DNA of 17,254 bases from Candidatus Cloacimonadota bacterium (GCA_028681035.1 JAQUJJ010000077.1:1-17254), one strand, 5' to 3'; numbered from the stretch's first letter, positions 4,718-13,128 are shown. The notes: generated by a model from the sequence alone, not told the origin. Program-made: numbers and translations.

Positions 4718-7198
4718 ATGGAATACCCCTTTGGCACTATAGAGCGAAAATGGCAGCAGACTTGGCGCGAAAAGCACATCTTCAATGCCCCACAGAAATC
4801 CGACAAACCCAAGTACTATGTACTGTCTATGTTCCCCTATCCCTCGGGAGTTCTCCATATCGGGCATGCGTCTAACTACTCGATTGGCGATGCGATTACC
4901 CGCCTGAAGCTGATGGAAGGCTATAGCGTGATGCAGCCCATGGGCTACGATTCCTTTGGTATGCCCGCCGAAAACTATGCCATTTTGCACAATTCACATC
5001 CACGTCTAACCACCGAAGAGAACATTGCCGCCATGCGGGCGCAGTTTGATGGCATGGGCTTTGGGCTGGATTGGGAACGTGAAGTAAGCACCTGCCGTCC
5101 AGAATATTACCGCTGGGGGCAGTACATCTTTAAAAGAATGTATGAGAAAGGCTTAGTGTACCGCAAGAAGAGCTTTCAGAACTGGTGCGAAGATTGCCAG
5201 ACTGTGCTTGCCAACGAGCAGGTGGAAGATGGTCTCTGCTGGCGTTGCCACGGCGCAGTGGAGCAGAAAGAGCTGGAACAATGGTATTTTAAGATAACTG
5301 ACTATGCAGAAGAACTGTTGGACTTTTCTAAAGTGATAGACTGGCCTGAACGCGTGATGACCATGCAAAAGAACTGGATAAACAAATCTGAAGGTGCTAA
5401 GATAGATTTTGTGCTGGAAGAAGGCGGCACAAAGATTCCTATCTTCACCACCCGCCCAGATACCATCTTTGGAGTAACCTTCATGGCATTGCCACCGGAG
5501 CATCCTTTGGTGCAAAAGTGGCTGGTAGAGCAGCCTGATAATACAGCTATGCAAGATTTCTGCCACAAGGTGATAAATGCCGATAAGATGCTGCGTAGCT
5601 CTGCTGATACGTTGAAAGAAGGCGTGTTTAGCGGCAAATACTGCACAAATCCCCTAAACGGGGCAAGAGTGCAGGTCTGGATTACGAACTATGTGCTGAT
5701 GGATTATGGCACAGGCGCCGTGATGGCAGTTCCGGCGCATGATCAGCGAGATTTTGACTTTGCTAAGAAGTATGACATCCCTATTAAAATAGTTATTCAA
5801 AACCCCGATAAGAGCCTCGTGCTCAGCGAGATGCAGGAAGCCTATACAGAGCCAGGGATAATGGTTAATTCTGCCCAATTCGACGGCATGGAAAGCGAAG
5901 CTGCCAAAGCTGCTATAACCGCTTGGACTGCTGAAAATAACTGGGGCGAACAGACGCTTACCTATCGTCTTAGGGACTGGGGTATTTCACGTCAACGCTA
6001 TTGGGGAAACCCGATTCCGGTGATACACTGTCCCAAGTGCGGCGTGGTGCTGGTTCCCGACAAAGACTTGCCCGTAAAACTGCCGGATAATGTGCAGGTT
6101 GGCAGAACCACCAGCAATCCCTTGCTATCTGTCCCGGATTGGCTGAACGTTAAATGCCCACAGTGTGGGGAGGATGCCAAGCGTGAGACTGATACCATGG
6201 ATACCTTTGTGGATTCAAGCTGGTATTTTGCGCGTTATGCAGACCCCAAAAACACAGATAAGCCTTTTGACCCACAGCTTGCCAAATATTGGCTGCCGGT
6301 GGATCAGTATATCGGCGGTATCGAGCATGCCGTGATGCACCTGATGTATGCCCGCTTTATGCATAAGTTTATGCGGGATATGGGCTGGGTGGATAGCGAC
6401 GAGCCTTTTGCCCGCTTGCTTACCCAGGGCATGGTGACCAAAGATGGTGCCAAGATGAGCAAATCCAAGGGCAATACGGTTGACCCTCAGTACATTATAG
6501 ACCGCTTTGGTGCGGATACTTTGCGGGTGTTTTTGATGTTTGCCTCGCCTCCTGAAAAGGATGTGGAGTGGAGCGACGATGGCGTGATGGGTTCTTTCCG
6601 CTTCCTGAACCGGGTGTGGAGATTGATAGATGCGCATCAGGAGCTTATCCGCAAGGGTTTGGGAACTGTTGCGGCTGGCGATATCTCTGCCGAGATAAGC
6701 GAATTGCGCTATAATACCAACTATGCTATTTCACGCTGGCATGATGATTGTCTGCTGCGTATGCAGTATAACACCGCCATTGCAGCTACGATGGAGCTAC
6801 TAAATGCCATCATAGCTATTAAAGCACCGGAAAAGCTGAATGAAGCTGAACTGGCGATATATGCCTTTGCCTGTGCGGCTTTGCCTAAAATGCTGTATCC
6901 CTTTGCGCCACATATTGCCGAAGAGCTGTGGCAGGTTTTGGGTTCTGCTAAGCTAATGCACGATTGTGGCTTGCCAGAGTTTGATAAGAAGTATCTGTGC
7001 AGGGATAGCGTTACCTACGTGGTGCAGATTAATGGCAAGATACGTGGCAAGCTGGAAGTGGCTGCCGATATAGACCACGAAGAGCTGAAAGCGATGGCTT
7101 TAGAAGTGGAGAATGTGAAGCGCAGTCTGGAAGGGCTAACCATAAAGAAGATTATCGTAGTGCCCGGAAAGATGGTTTCCATAGCAGTATCGCAATAA
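4718..7198 (+). CDS. leuS: Leucyl-tRNA synthetase
   Basis: This class I aminoacyl-tRNA synthetase charges tRNA-Leu in the cytoplasm. At 826 residues it is within the bacterial range. The HIGH motif is at 47-50 and KMSKS at 579-583. The CP1 editing domain, which hydrolyses mischarged tRNA, includes TTRPDT (244-249) and the HDQRD aspartates (341-345). Cys pairs C157/C160 with C174/C177, and C438/C441 with C480/C483, suggest two zinc-binding modules. FVDSSWYFARY (497-507) is the usual signature. The C-terminus (about 765-826) is the short tRNA-contact domain. GGAG lies upstream of ATG 4718. The gene appears to be expressed alone, and the next gene converges on it 21 bp after the stop. Confidence 0.98.
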   Translation: MEYPFGTIERKWQQTWREKHIFNAPQKSDKPKYYVLSMFPYPSGVLHIGHASNYSIGDAITRLKLMEGYSVMQPMGYDSFGMPAENYAILHNSHPRLTTEENIAAMRAQFDGMGFGLDWEREVSTCRPEYYRWGQYIFKRMYEKGLVYRKKSFQNWCEDCQTVLANEQVEDGLCWRCHGAVEQKELEQWYFKITDYAEELLDFSKVIDWPERVMTMQKNWINKSEGAKIDFVLEEGGTKIPIFTTRPDTIFGVTFMALPPEHPLVQKWLVEQPDNTAMQDFCHKVINADKMLRSSADTLKEGVFSGKYCTNPLNGARVQVWITNYVLMDYGTGAVMAVPAHDQRDFDFAKKYDIPIKIVIQNPDKSLVLSEMQEAYTEPGIMVNSAQFDGMESEAAKAAITAWTAENNWGEQTLTYRLRDWGISRQRYWGNPIPVIHCPKCGVVLVPDKDLPVKLPDNVQVGRTTSNPLLSVPDWLNVKCPQCGEDAKRETDTMDTFVDSSWYFARYADPKNTDKPFDPQLAKYWLPVDQYIGGIEHAVMHLMYARFMHKFMRDMGWVDSDEPFARLLTQGMVTKDGAKMSKSKGNTVDPQYIIDRFGADTLRVFLMFASPPEKDVEWSDDGVMGSFRFLNRVWRLIDAHQELIRKGLGTVAAGDISAEISELRYNTNYAISRWHDDCLLRMQYNTAIAATMELLNAIIAIKAPEKLNEAELAIYAFACAALPKMLYPFAPHIAEELWQVLGSAKLMHDCGLPEFDKKYLCRDSVTYVVQINGKIRGKLEVAADIDHEELKAMALEVENVKRSLEGLTIKKIIVVPGKMVSIAVSQ

Positions 7199-7219
7199 CA
7201 GACTTCAATAATTAATTAT

Positions 7220-8452
7220 CTAAGTGTCTTTGCGCTTGTATCGCCAAATCTCCCTGTGTTTATCCTTGTCTACAATGAGCAAACTAAGCTCCGATAAATC
7301 CGGCGATAAATAAACAGCTTCCGGAGTGGGACGCTCTGGATAGGTGGTGATTGGAATACTATATCGGATGTCAGGGAAAAAATCCTGAAGCATGGTTTTG
7401 TTGTGTAAATCAAACAGTACTGCTTGGCTGCCCCTTGCACACAAAGCATAAAGGATGTCGTTATATAGCACAAAATCTACCCATTCGGCGTGGATATCGG
7501 CTATGCAATTCCCTGTTGTAAGATCGTAGGCAATATGGCGGTAATCATCTTGACGTATCAGATATCCCGGTGCTTTTATAGGGAAACGGAAATATCCACG
7601 GATAGTATCATCATGCAAACCTAGCAAAGTGCCATCCTGAGCAAAGATTGCCAGCTTTTCTATTTCTTTACGTTCTTCGGGTACCCTTAAGTCGAATATC
7701 AATCTATTGGGAGTAATATAATATTGCTCTATGGGATAACGTTTTGGAAGTGAACCGTAACCACGTAAACTGCCATCATAGTTCACTATTGCCCATTCAA
7801 AGATATCGGGATTGTAGCCGTTTCTTTTTAACAGTGCAGGCAAATCATCCTCTTCTGAAAAGGCAGGCACTCCTTGCCAAGTTGAGTACGAGACAAATAG
7901 ATATCCGCCTGGAATAAACTGGTTTCCGTTGTACGGTACTCCCGGAAAACTCATCTTACCTACAATCTGAGGAAACATTATCTCACTTCCATCATGACAT
8001 TTCTTCAGATAGCTCTGTTTTGTGTTATCGTAAAGAATGATTCCGTCATCCCCTTTTGTTGGATAACCAATATCAGGATTAGGTAGTTCACCCTCGTTTC
8101 CATCGTAGTCGTCATAATATTGGGATTGCTCAAAACTGCTACTCCAATGCAACTTGTTTGTTTCCCAACAAACTTTGCCATCAGCAGTCTCTAGTGCCAG
8201 CTTGTGAGGCTCTCTGTATGTCTTAATCACATATAGTGTATCGATTTCTTCAAGCGTGGGTTGTGTTTCCAGCCGGTAAAACATAGTTTTATTTGTAGCA
8301 TAGTCAAGGGTGTCTTGAAGCTCAAATGAGGGATTCTTGGGATAAACCCTTGTCCCGTTGATAAGCTTGTTCGAGCCACCAACAGTATAAACCGTCTGCG
8401 CAGTGCAGACACACGCTAAAGCTACAAAGCTAAGCAAATAGATATGCTTCAT
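7220..8452 (-). CDS. Secreted protein of unknown function, beta-rich
   Basis: The protein has 410 residues. The N-terminus, MKHIYLLSFVALACVCTAQ, is a signal peptide with likely cleavage near A18-Q19. The mature part has many short beta-prone segments in which motifs such as YDGSL, AQDGTL and DLTTGN repeat, as in proteins that fold as a beta-propeller, but I could not define regular blades. No catalytic motif was recognised. AAGGA lies 9 nt before the ATG, and a sigma70-like promoter is upstream. It is convergent with leuS across a 21-bp gap without a visible terminator. It may report on or bind an envelope component; that is speculation. Confidence 0.7.
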   Translation of the reverse strand: MKHIYLLSFVALACVCTAQTVYTVGGSNKLINGTRVYPKNPSFELQDTLDYATNKTMFYRLETQPTLEEIDTLYVIKTYREPHKLALETADGKVCWETNKLHWSSSFEQSQYYDDYDGNEGELPNPDIGYPTKGDDGIILYDNTKQSYLKKCHDGSEIMFPQIVGKMSFPGVPYNGNQFIPGGYLFVSYSTWQGVPAFSEEDDLPALLKRNGYNPDIFEWAIVNYDGSLRGYGSLPKRYPIEQYYITPNRLIFDLRVPEERKEIEKLAIFAQDGTLLGLHDDTIRGYFRFPIKAPGYLIRQDDYRHIAYDLTTGNCIADIHAEWVDFVLYNDILYALCARGSQAVLFDLHNKTMLQDFFPDIRYSIPITTYPERPTPEAVYLSPDLSELSLLIVDKDKHREIWRYKRKDT

Positions 8453-8480
8453 AAGTTTCTATCCTTCATCCTATCTTACT

Positions 8481-8509
8481 ATAATATTAACTGCATCAGA
8501 TATAGCCAA
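8481..8509 (-). promoter_or_regulatory. Putative promoter of the secreted-protein gene
   Basis: On the minus strand TTGGCT (8509-8504), a 17-bp spacer and TATTAT (8486-8481) end 29 bp before the ATG. This is the closest match to a canonical promoter among the chromosomal genes here. The remaining intergenic DNA (8510-8670) is AT-rich and shows nothing else. Confidence 0.5.
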
Positions 8510-8727
8510 CTTGAACATAATCGCAAGCCAATCCACAAAGGTATATGGGTCAAGTAAATTGTTATTCTCCCTTTAAACAAGTGGCTCTTATGCTAATTTC
8601 AAGCTACAACTCTAACTCTATTTCAGCTATTTTAACTTAACTATTTGCTTATGCCAATGAAGACTTGCGTATTTCCTCTTGACGAAAATCCCGCCTTTAG
8701 TTCTTTTGATACGAAAGCAGTGATTGG

Positions 8728-8804
8728 GGGCCTATAGCTCAGTTTGGTAGAGCTACCGGCTCATAACCGGTTGGTCGGGGGTTCGACTCCCTCTGGGCCC
8801 ACCA
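8728..8804 (+). tRNA. tRNA with CAT anticodon, probably tRNA-Ile2 (lysidine type); tRNA-Met possible
   Basis: The gene is 77 nt with encoded CCA. The acceptor stem is GGGCCTA/TGGGCCC, the D stem GCTC/GAGC, and the anticodon stem ACCGG/CCGGT around CTCATAA (anticodon 8762-8764). The T stem GGGGG/CCCTC encloses TTCGACT. It is not the initiator: pair 1-72 is G-C, not the C/A mismatch, and the GGG/CCC anticodon-stem run is absent. The C4-G69 and C5-G68 pairs, used by TilS in E. coli, and an acceptor like bacterial tRNA-Ile(GAT) favour an isoleucine tRNA whose C34 is converted to lysidine to read AUA. A TTGACG at 8679-8684 is a candidate -35. Confidence 0.93.
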
Positions 8805-8839
8805 TCTTTTCTCCCCCACTCATTTTCTATTTTACATCC

Positions 8840-8852
8840 CCCCTTTTCGGGG
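8840..8852 (+). terminator. Weak hairpin after the tRNA
   Basis: A CCCC-TTTTC-GGGG stem-loop is followed by an AT-rich but not T-pure tail. It could end the tRNA transcript or affect the ribosome site of the next gene 25 nt on. Only four base pairs, so weak. Confidence 0.3.
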
Positions 8853-8876
8853 TATATTGTTCATTAGGTGAAATAT

Positions 8877-9821
8877 ATGAGAATTATAACTATAAGCTTG
8901 GCTATTCTGCTTTTGGCACTGCCGCTGAGCGCAACTAAATATGCGGGTGAGATTTTTGCCGTTAGCCCCGGAGTTCTTTCCACGGCTATGGGCGGCACGG
9001 GACTTACCTATGCAGATTCCTATTCGGCTGCATGGTGGAATCCGGCTCTGTTGGGTCTGAAACCTGCTGCGGGTGCGGAGCTAATGCGCTCACAACACTT
9101 TGAAGGACTGCTTAACCAAAACCAGCTTAGCATTGTGCTGCCCACAGAAAGCCCCACTGCTATTATTATCAATCATTTGGCTATAGATGACGTGAAGCTA
9201 ACCAAGCTGGAAGACCCCAATCTCCCGCTTAGCAACGATAACCGCCCCATTGTCTGGAAAACGGTTACTAACCAGGACTTTATTCTGTATGGTGCAATCG
9301 CCAGGCAGCTTAATCCCTCGGTATTCTATGGCATTGCCCCCAAACTGGCATATCGCAGTTTGGCAAGCAATAGCGGCTATGCTTTCGGTGCTGATCTGGG
9401 CTTGTTGTGGCAGTTTACAGAGAAAGCTAAAATAGGGCTGAACCTGCGTGATTTTTTTGCTACGCCAATCATGTGGCAGGGCAGCAAGACAGAATATGTA
9501 AGCCCCAGCCTGGATGTGGAGGCCGGTTATGATTTTGCTCCTTTGGCACATATCCCTCTGCATCTTGCGGTACGCAGCGAAATGTATAGTGATGACCGCA
9601 GTGCTAACCTTGAGATGGGTGCAATAAGTGCGGATTTTCATGGCGGGATAGCTATTCAGCCGATTCCTGCTCTGCGTGTGTTGGCGGGCTACGATGTGGA
9701 TACCGTTACTGCTGGTATTGCCGTTAGCCACAAGCGTTTTGGGCTAAATTACGCCTTCCGCAACAACTCTCCTGATGGCTTAGGATATTCACAGAGCATC
9801 TCTGCCACCTATAAATGGTAA
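8877..9821 (+). CDS. PorV/PorQ-like outer-membrane protein
   Basis: The product is 314 residues from ATG 8877. An upstream GTG at 8868 is in frame, but it overlaps the AGGTG ribosome site for 8877, so I chose the latter. A signal peptide ends in LPLSA. The mature start, AVSPGVLSTAMGGTGLTYADSYSAAWWNPA (seen in two parts), is the hallmark of the PorV/PorQ/UPF0164 family: a Gly-rich AMGGTG turn, then a WWNPA element. A barrel of strand-like segments follows, ending in Trp (ISATYKW). In Bacteroidota PorV shuttles type IX secretion cargo; many relatives in other phyla have no known task. Its stop overlaps the dxr start (ATGGTAA), so the two are co-transcribed and probably translationally coupled. 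Confidence 0.8.
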   Translation: MRIITISLAILLLALPLSATKYAGEIFAVSPGVLSTAMGGTGLTYADSYSAAWWNPALLGLKPAAGAELMRSQHFEGLLNQNQLSIVLPTESPTAIIINHLAIDDVKLTKLEDPNLPLSNDNRPIVWKTVTNQDFILYGAIARQLNPSVFYGIAPKLAYRSLASNSGYAFGADLGLLWQFTEKAKIGLNLRDFFATPIMWQGSKTEYVSPSLDVEAGYDFAPLAHIPLHLAVRSEMYSDDRSANLEMGAISADFHGGIAIQPIPALRVLAGYDVDTVTAGIAVSHKRFGLNYAFRNNSPDGLGYSQSISATYKW

Positions 9822-10975
9822 AACGTAACATTGCCCTTTTGGGAGCTACCGGCTCTATCGGCACTTCCACCCTGGACGTGGTAAAAGAGCAGGGATATAG
9901 CATTAGCCTTGCGTCTGCGCATCAGGACTATAACAAACTTCTTGGCATTGCCACGAACTTCCACATTCCCTGCATCGTGCTAACTGGCATCACCGAACCA
10001 GCTTTACAGGCACAGATAAAGCAAGCAAACCCCTCTTTGCGCATTTACTTTGGCGAGGAAGAGCTGTTACAGCTACTAAAGGGCGAGGATTACGACATCG
10101 CACTAAATGCCATTACTGGCTCTGCGGGCTTACGCGCTAGCTTTGCCATTATGGAGCGCGGCAAGCAACTGGCTCTTGCGAATAAAGAGTCCCTGGTTAT
10201 GGCGGGGCATTTATTGACCAAGCTGATTAAGGACAAACCTATTCTCCCCGTAGATAGCGAGCACAGTGCCATCTTTCAGGCGATAGGCAAGCATCCTATA
10301 GGCGAAGTTAAGCATCTTCATATCACTGCATCAGGTGGTGCGTTCCGGGATTTGCCTTTAGCGGATTTCGCCCATATAAGCCCACAGGAAGCATTAAAAC
10401 ATCCGAACTGGAATATGGGTGCTAAGGTTACCTTGGATTCCGCTACGATGTTCAATAAGGCGTTAGAAGTGATGGAAGCGCATTGGTTGTTTAGCTTGCC
10501 CTACGAACAGATATCTGCCATCATCCACCCGCAGTCTGTGATTCATTCTATGGTGGAGTTTATCGACGGCTCTTTGCTGGCTCAAATGAGCACTCCTGAT
10601 ATGAAGCTGCCGATACTGTACGCTCTTTCTTATCCGCAGCGCGTGGCTTCTTCTTTGGTGCAAACCGAGCTTAGCAAGCTATCCGAGCTTAGTTTTCGTG
10701 AAATTGAACCGCAGCGTTACCCGCTTTACTTCCTTGGTTTGGAAGTTGCTAAAAGCGGGGGTATTCTCCCCACGGTGATGAATGCAGCGGTGGAAGCTGC
10801 GTCTATGCTGTTTTTAAAAGGCAGCATCGCCTACACCGATATGATGTGGGTGGTTTATGATGCTTTGGATACTGCTCCGCAAATCCTAGAGCCTGATTTG
10901 GAAACCATAATAAGGGTGAATAAAGAAGTGTTTGAAAAGGTGAGTTCTGCGAAAGTGAGAAGCTTCGTTAGGTGA
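9815..10975 (+). CDS. dxr: 1-deoxy-D-xylulose 5-phosphate reductoisomerase
   Basis: This cytoplasmic enzyme of the MEP isoprenoid pathway converts DXP to MEP with NADPH and a divalent metal. The product is 386 residues, the usual length. The NADPH-binding motif GATGSIG is at 10-16 and NKESLV at 123-128. The metal ligands are D147, E149 and E218. S173 (SGG), H196 (HPNWNMG flexible loop), N214 and K215 correspond to E. coli S186, H209, N227 and K228. The C-terminal helical domain is present. The ATG overlaps the preceding gene by 7 nt and has no clear ribosome site, so reinitiation is likely. The last codons and the stop lie inside a 17-bp tandem repeat, so the extreme C-terminus (about the last ten residues) may be a recent extension. 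Confidence 0.97.
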   Translation: MVKRNIALLGATGSIGTSTLDVVKEQGYSISLASAHQDYNKLLGIATNFHIPCIVLTGITEPALQAQIKQANPSLRIYFGEEELLQLLKGEDYDIALNAITGSAGLRASFAIMERGKQLALANKESLVMAGHLLTKLIKDKPILPVDSEHSAIFQAIGKHPIGEVKHLHITASGGAFRDLPLADFAHISPQEALKHPNWNMGAKVTLDSATMFNKALEVMEAHWLFSLPYEQISAIIHPQSVIHSMVEFIDGSLLAQMSTPDMKLPILYALSYPQRVASSLVQTELSKLSELSFREIEPQRYPLYFLGLEVAKSGGILPTVMNAAVEAASMLFLKGSIAYTDMMWVVYDALDTAPQILEPDLETIIRVNKEVFEKVSSAKVRSFVR

Positions 10976-11020
10976 GAAGCTGCGCTAAGTGAGAAGCTTA
11001 GCTATGTGAGAGCAACTCAC
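10955..11020 (+). repeat. 17-bp tandem repeat spanning the dxr stop
   Basis: Three units begin GTGAGAAGCT: 10955-10971, 10972-10988 and 10989-11005. They are followed by a shortened unit, GTGAGAGCAACTCAC (11006-11020), that folds as GTGAG-N5-CTCAC. A degraded copy, GTGAGTTCTGCGAAA, precedes at 10940-10954. The dxr TGA (10973-10975) is in unit two. Since 17 is not a multiple of three, gain or loss of a unit would alter the end of Dxr. Confidence 0.85.
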
Positions 11021-11109
11021 GGGTATATTATAAACCCCCAAGTTCAATTATAGTGAGAAAAACTTTAAGAGGGGCTTGAACACAATCGGGTTCCTTGCTG
11101 AAACCTCAG

Positions 11110-11150
11110 GTGATTCCCACGTAATTCCCACGTGAAAGCGAGGGAATCAC
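11110..11150. repeat. Nested palindrome in the dxr-hsp20 intergenic region
   Basis: GTGATTCCC (11110-11118) and GGGAATCAC (11142-11150) are perfect 9-bp inverted arms. Inside, CACGT (11118-11122) and ACGTG (11130-11134) form a second stem, and ATTCCCACGT is present twice as a direct repeat. No T-tract follows. The rest of the 274-bp gap holds no ORF. Candidates are a dispersed palindromic element, a small structured RNA or a protein-binding site. Confidence 0.65.
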
Positions 11151-11194
11151 GCAGGAAACTCCTCTGCAATACCAAAGATTGGAGCAAGAGCCTT

Positions 11195-11225
11195 AAAAAA
11201 GGTGGATGTTAAGTCCACCTTTTTT
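11195..11225. terminator. Bidirectional Rho-independent terminator
   Basis: AAAAAA, then GGTGGA, a 7-nt loop, TCCACC and TTTTTT make a symmetric stem with T-tracts on both strands. It serves dxr on the plus strand and hsp20 (stop 25 bp away) on the minus strand. Confidence 0.9.
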
Positions 11226-11249
11226 GTTTATTCTATTATCGTTAAAGGG

Positions 11250-11690
11250 TTACTGCACAGGGATTATCCGCTCTATCACGGGTTTAAGAGTGAAGGCAAT
11301 GCGCAGAATGCCGTTTATATAGCTAACTTTGGGCTTTTCTTTATCCAAAATCATTTCAGGGAAGTAGATACGGCGGTCGAAGCGTCCGGTCTCGATCTCC
11401 ATGCTATAATAGCTAAGCGGACAGTTTGTGGAGGCAAAGCTTCTTATACCGCTGATGCGCAGATATTCAGGCGTACTGCTAATGTTAATCTCTTCTTTTT
11501 CCATTCCTGCAAGCTCTGCTACCACTATCCACTCCGTATCTGTCTGAAACACGTCGCATTTGGGATGCCAAACGTCGTCTATAGCATCCTCAATAGCCAG
11601 GGGATTGTTAGTAAGGGCAGAAACTTCGCCTATCAGTTTCAGCATTTCTCTTTGAATACCCACGATGTTGGAAACTATTTTATCTCGCAT
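11250..11690 (-). CDS. Small heat-shock protein (Hsp20/alpha-crystallin family)
   Basis: This is a holdase chaperone that binds unfolding proteins without ATP. The product is 146 residues. An N-terminal helix-rich arm (1-38) is followed by the alpha-crystallin domain (about 40-136), with the ELAGMEKEEINI strand-loop (59-70) and the signature G127-I-L-R-I131 (family G-x-L-x-V/I). The C-terminal tail carries an I-x-V type motif (IPV, 143-145) for oligomer assembly. GGAG precedes the ATG. The gene begins 20 nt after the DUF4139 gene stop, so the two form an operon ending at the bidirectional terminator. No CIRCE element (TTAGCACTC-N9-GAGTGCTAA) was seen upstream of the operon. Confidence 0.93.
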   Translation of the reverse strand: MRDKIVSNIVGIQREMLKLIGEVSALTNNPLAIEDAIDDVWHPKCDVFQTDTEWIVVAELAGMEKEEINISSTPEYLRISGIRSFASTNCPLSYYSMEIETGRFDRRIYFPEMILDKEKPKVSYINGILRIAFTLKPVIERIIPVQ

Positions 11691-11710
11691 GGTTTCTCCG
11701 CTTTTTAGTT

Positions 11711-13048
11711 TTAGTACTCGCTTCTTTCTTTGAAGGAATAGATAAGCTCTTTATTGGGAGCTATTTCCAGAACAAAGGTAACTTTGTCGTTTGCATCAGT
11801 GGTGTATTTCTGGTCAGAATCTATGATTCGGGTGCTGGTAGCAAGTTGGTGAATAACATTGATGGTCTTTATCGTATCGGAGTTATTCTTCAAGGTAATC
11901 TGGATTACGCGATCATTCACGCGGGTGGAAACCTGTTTCTGTTCTTTGACACGGGTGGAAGCCACCAGGTCGAAAGCGATACCAGTATTTATCGCCACTT
12001 CTTCGTTTCTGGAAGTGTGAGTGATGCTATCTTCACCGATAAACTCCAGATTACCGTCCGTATCTTGCTTGTAAACTTTAATAGTACCTTTGGGCAATGC
12101 CTTACCTGCGCCATTCTCGACAGTGTTTTTGAACTTAATCATGCTTTTCACGCCACTGCTATAGGTAGGGTATTCGTATTCTGAACGTGCTTTAACTGCC
12201 ATGGGGGGATACAGTTCCAGTTGTTTGGTTTGGTTATTGGCAAAGCTAACTTTCTGGTCGAGGGTGTACATGTGGAAATCGTGGAAGGCTTTTTCTTCAA
12301 AAGAGGGTGCAGAATCGTAGATTGATGATTCTGCTAACGTAGCACGTCCCATGCCTCCCATGTTTTTGTAATAGCTATCCTGCACTTGGTTTACATCGCC
12401 AGCTATCAGTTTTAAGTTCACGTCATTAAAAGCCTTTCCGGAGCGATTGTTTATCGTAACCCAAGAGTTAAGCTGAAGGTTCTTCTCGTCCCAAACGGTA
12501 TTGTAGGTTACATCCCAACTAAAACCACCGCTAAGATAGGTCATCTGCACAGGATACACGCCTTTCTTGGGGGCGATAAGGCTCCAATGCAGGGTAGGTT
12601 TGGTGTAGAAATTGGCGGGTAATTCGGCAAGCTGTATCCATTGAACTTCGCTATCTGCCACCACTAAGAGACGGTTTGTGCCATTCTCAATTATCCCTGT
12701 GCTGCTGCCATCGAAGAACTTTAAAACACCGCGCAGCTTGGATTGGTCTTTCATAATCGCCATCACTTCACGATCCAGATACTTTGCCATAATCTGATAC
12801 TTACCGGCAAGGTCATACTCGTAATTCTGTTCGGCTACACGGATGCCTCCACCGGTTACAATAACCGATGCCGGCTTAATCCGGCTGGTTATATCATCGA
12901 AGTTATATTCTTGGCGTCCACCGTCTAATTTAAGCTCAAAACGGGAACGTACTAACGATAAATCGTCATTATAAATAGTTATCCAATCCTCTCCAAATAT
13001 GGGGATTAGAATCAAAGAGATGAGCACTAATAGTGTTAAACGTTTCAT
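11711..13048 (-). CDS. DUF4139 domain envelope protein
   Basis: The product is 445 residues from ATG 13048, which has AAGGAG six bases upstream. An in-frame ATG at 13081 lacks such a site. A signal peptide (MKRLTLLVLISLILIPIFG) is followed by a mature protein with DUF4139 features: the central block VYPVQMTYLSGGFSWDVTY (slightly past residue 160), then WVTINNRSGKAFNDVNLKLIAGDVN, and later beta-sandwich repeats with YEYPTYSSGVKSM. The coiled-coil DUF4140 partner domain usual in MucR-like relatives is missing or much reduced. The function is unknown; it is probably periplasmic or surface-bound. Co-transcription with the small chaperone hints at a stress link, which is inference. Confidence 0.82.
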   Translation of the reverse strand: MKRLTLLVLISLILIPIFGEDWITIYNDDLSLVRSRFELKLDGGRQEYNFDDITSRIKPASVIVTGGGIRVAEQNYEYDLAGKYQIMAKYLDREVMAIMKDQSKLRGVLKFFDGSSTGIIENGTNRLLVVADSEVQWIQLAELPANFYTKPTLHWSLIAPKKGVYPVQMTYLSGGFSWDVTYNTVWDEKNLQLNSWVTINNRSGKAFNDVNLKLIAGDVNQVQDSYYKNMGGMGRATLAESSIYDSAPSFEEKAFHDFHMYTLDQKVSFANNQTKQLELYPPMAVKARSEYEYPTYSSGVKSMIKFKNTVENGAGKALPKGTIKVYKQDTDGNLEFIGEDSITHTSRNEEVAINTGIAFDLVASTRVKEQKQVSTRVNDRVIQITLKNNSDTIKTINVIHQLATSTRIIDSDQKYTTDANDKVTFVLEIAPNKELIYSFKERSEY

Positions 13049-13077
13049 GATGTCTCCTTCAAAAGCCACACTGAGTT

Positions 13078-13088
13078 TCACAATGTGA
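13078..13088. promoter_or_regulatory. Palindrome TCACAATGTGA, candidate operator
   Basis: Perfect TCACA-N1-TGTGA dyad about 10-20 bp downstream of the expected transcription start of the DUF4139-hsp20 operon. GTTTCACA is repeated at 13075-13082 and 13094-13101. The position fits a repressor site; the binding protein is unknown. Confidence 0.4.
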
Positions 13089-13104
13089 CGTTCGTTTCAC
13101 AGAC

Positions 13105-13128
13105 TAATGTATGCGCCGGATATGTCAA
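13105..13128 (-). promoter_or_regulatory. Putative promoter of the DUF4139-hsp20 operon
   Basis: On the minus strand TTGACA (13128-13123) is followed 22 bases after its first T by TAGTCTG (from 13106). This matches the TTG-N19-TA pattern seen at 3134 and 13157. Confidence 0.4.

Noticed and set aside
5153..6637. Several minus-strand frames inside leuS
   Set aside because: Shadows of the synthetase, whose motifs are all in the plus frame.
9198..9731. Minus-strand 177-codon frame inside the PorV-like gene
   Set aside because: Shadow of a strongly supported gene; no ribosome site or domain.
10940..11020. CRISPR-like array
   Set aside because: The 17-bp units are directly adjacent with no spacers and there are no cas genes, so it is a simple tandem repeat.
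11202..11708. Plus-strand 168-codon frame over hsp20
   Set aside because: Antisense to a clear alpha-crystallin domain protein and beginning inside the bidirectional terminator.
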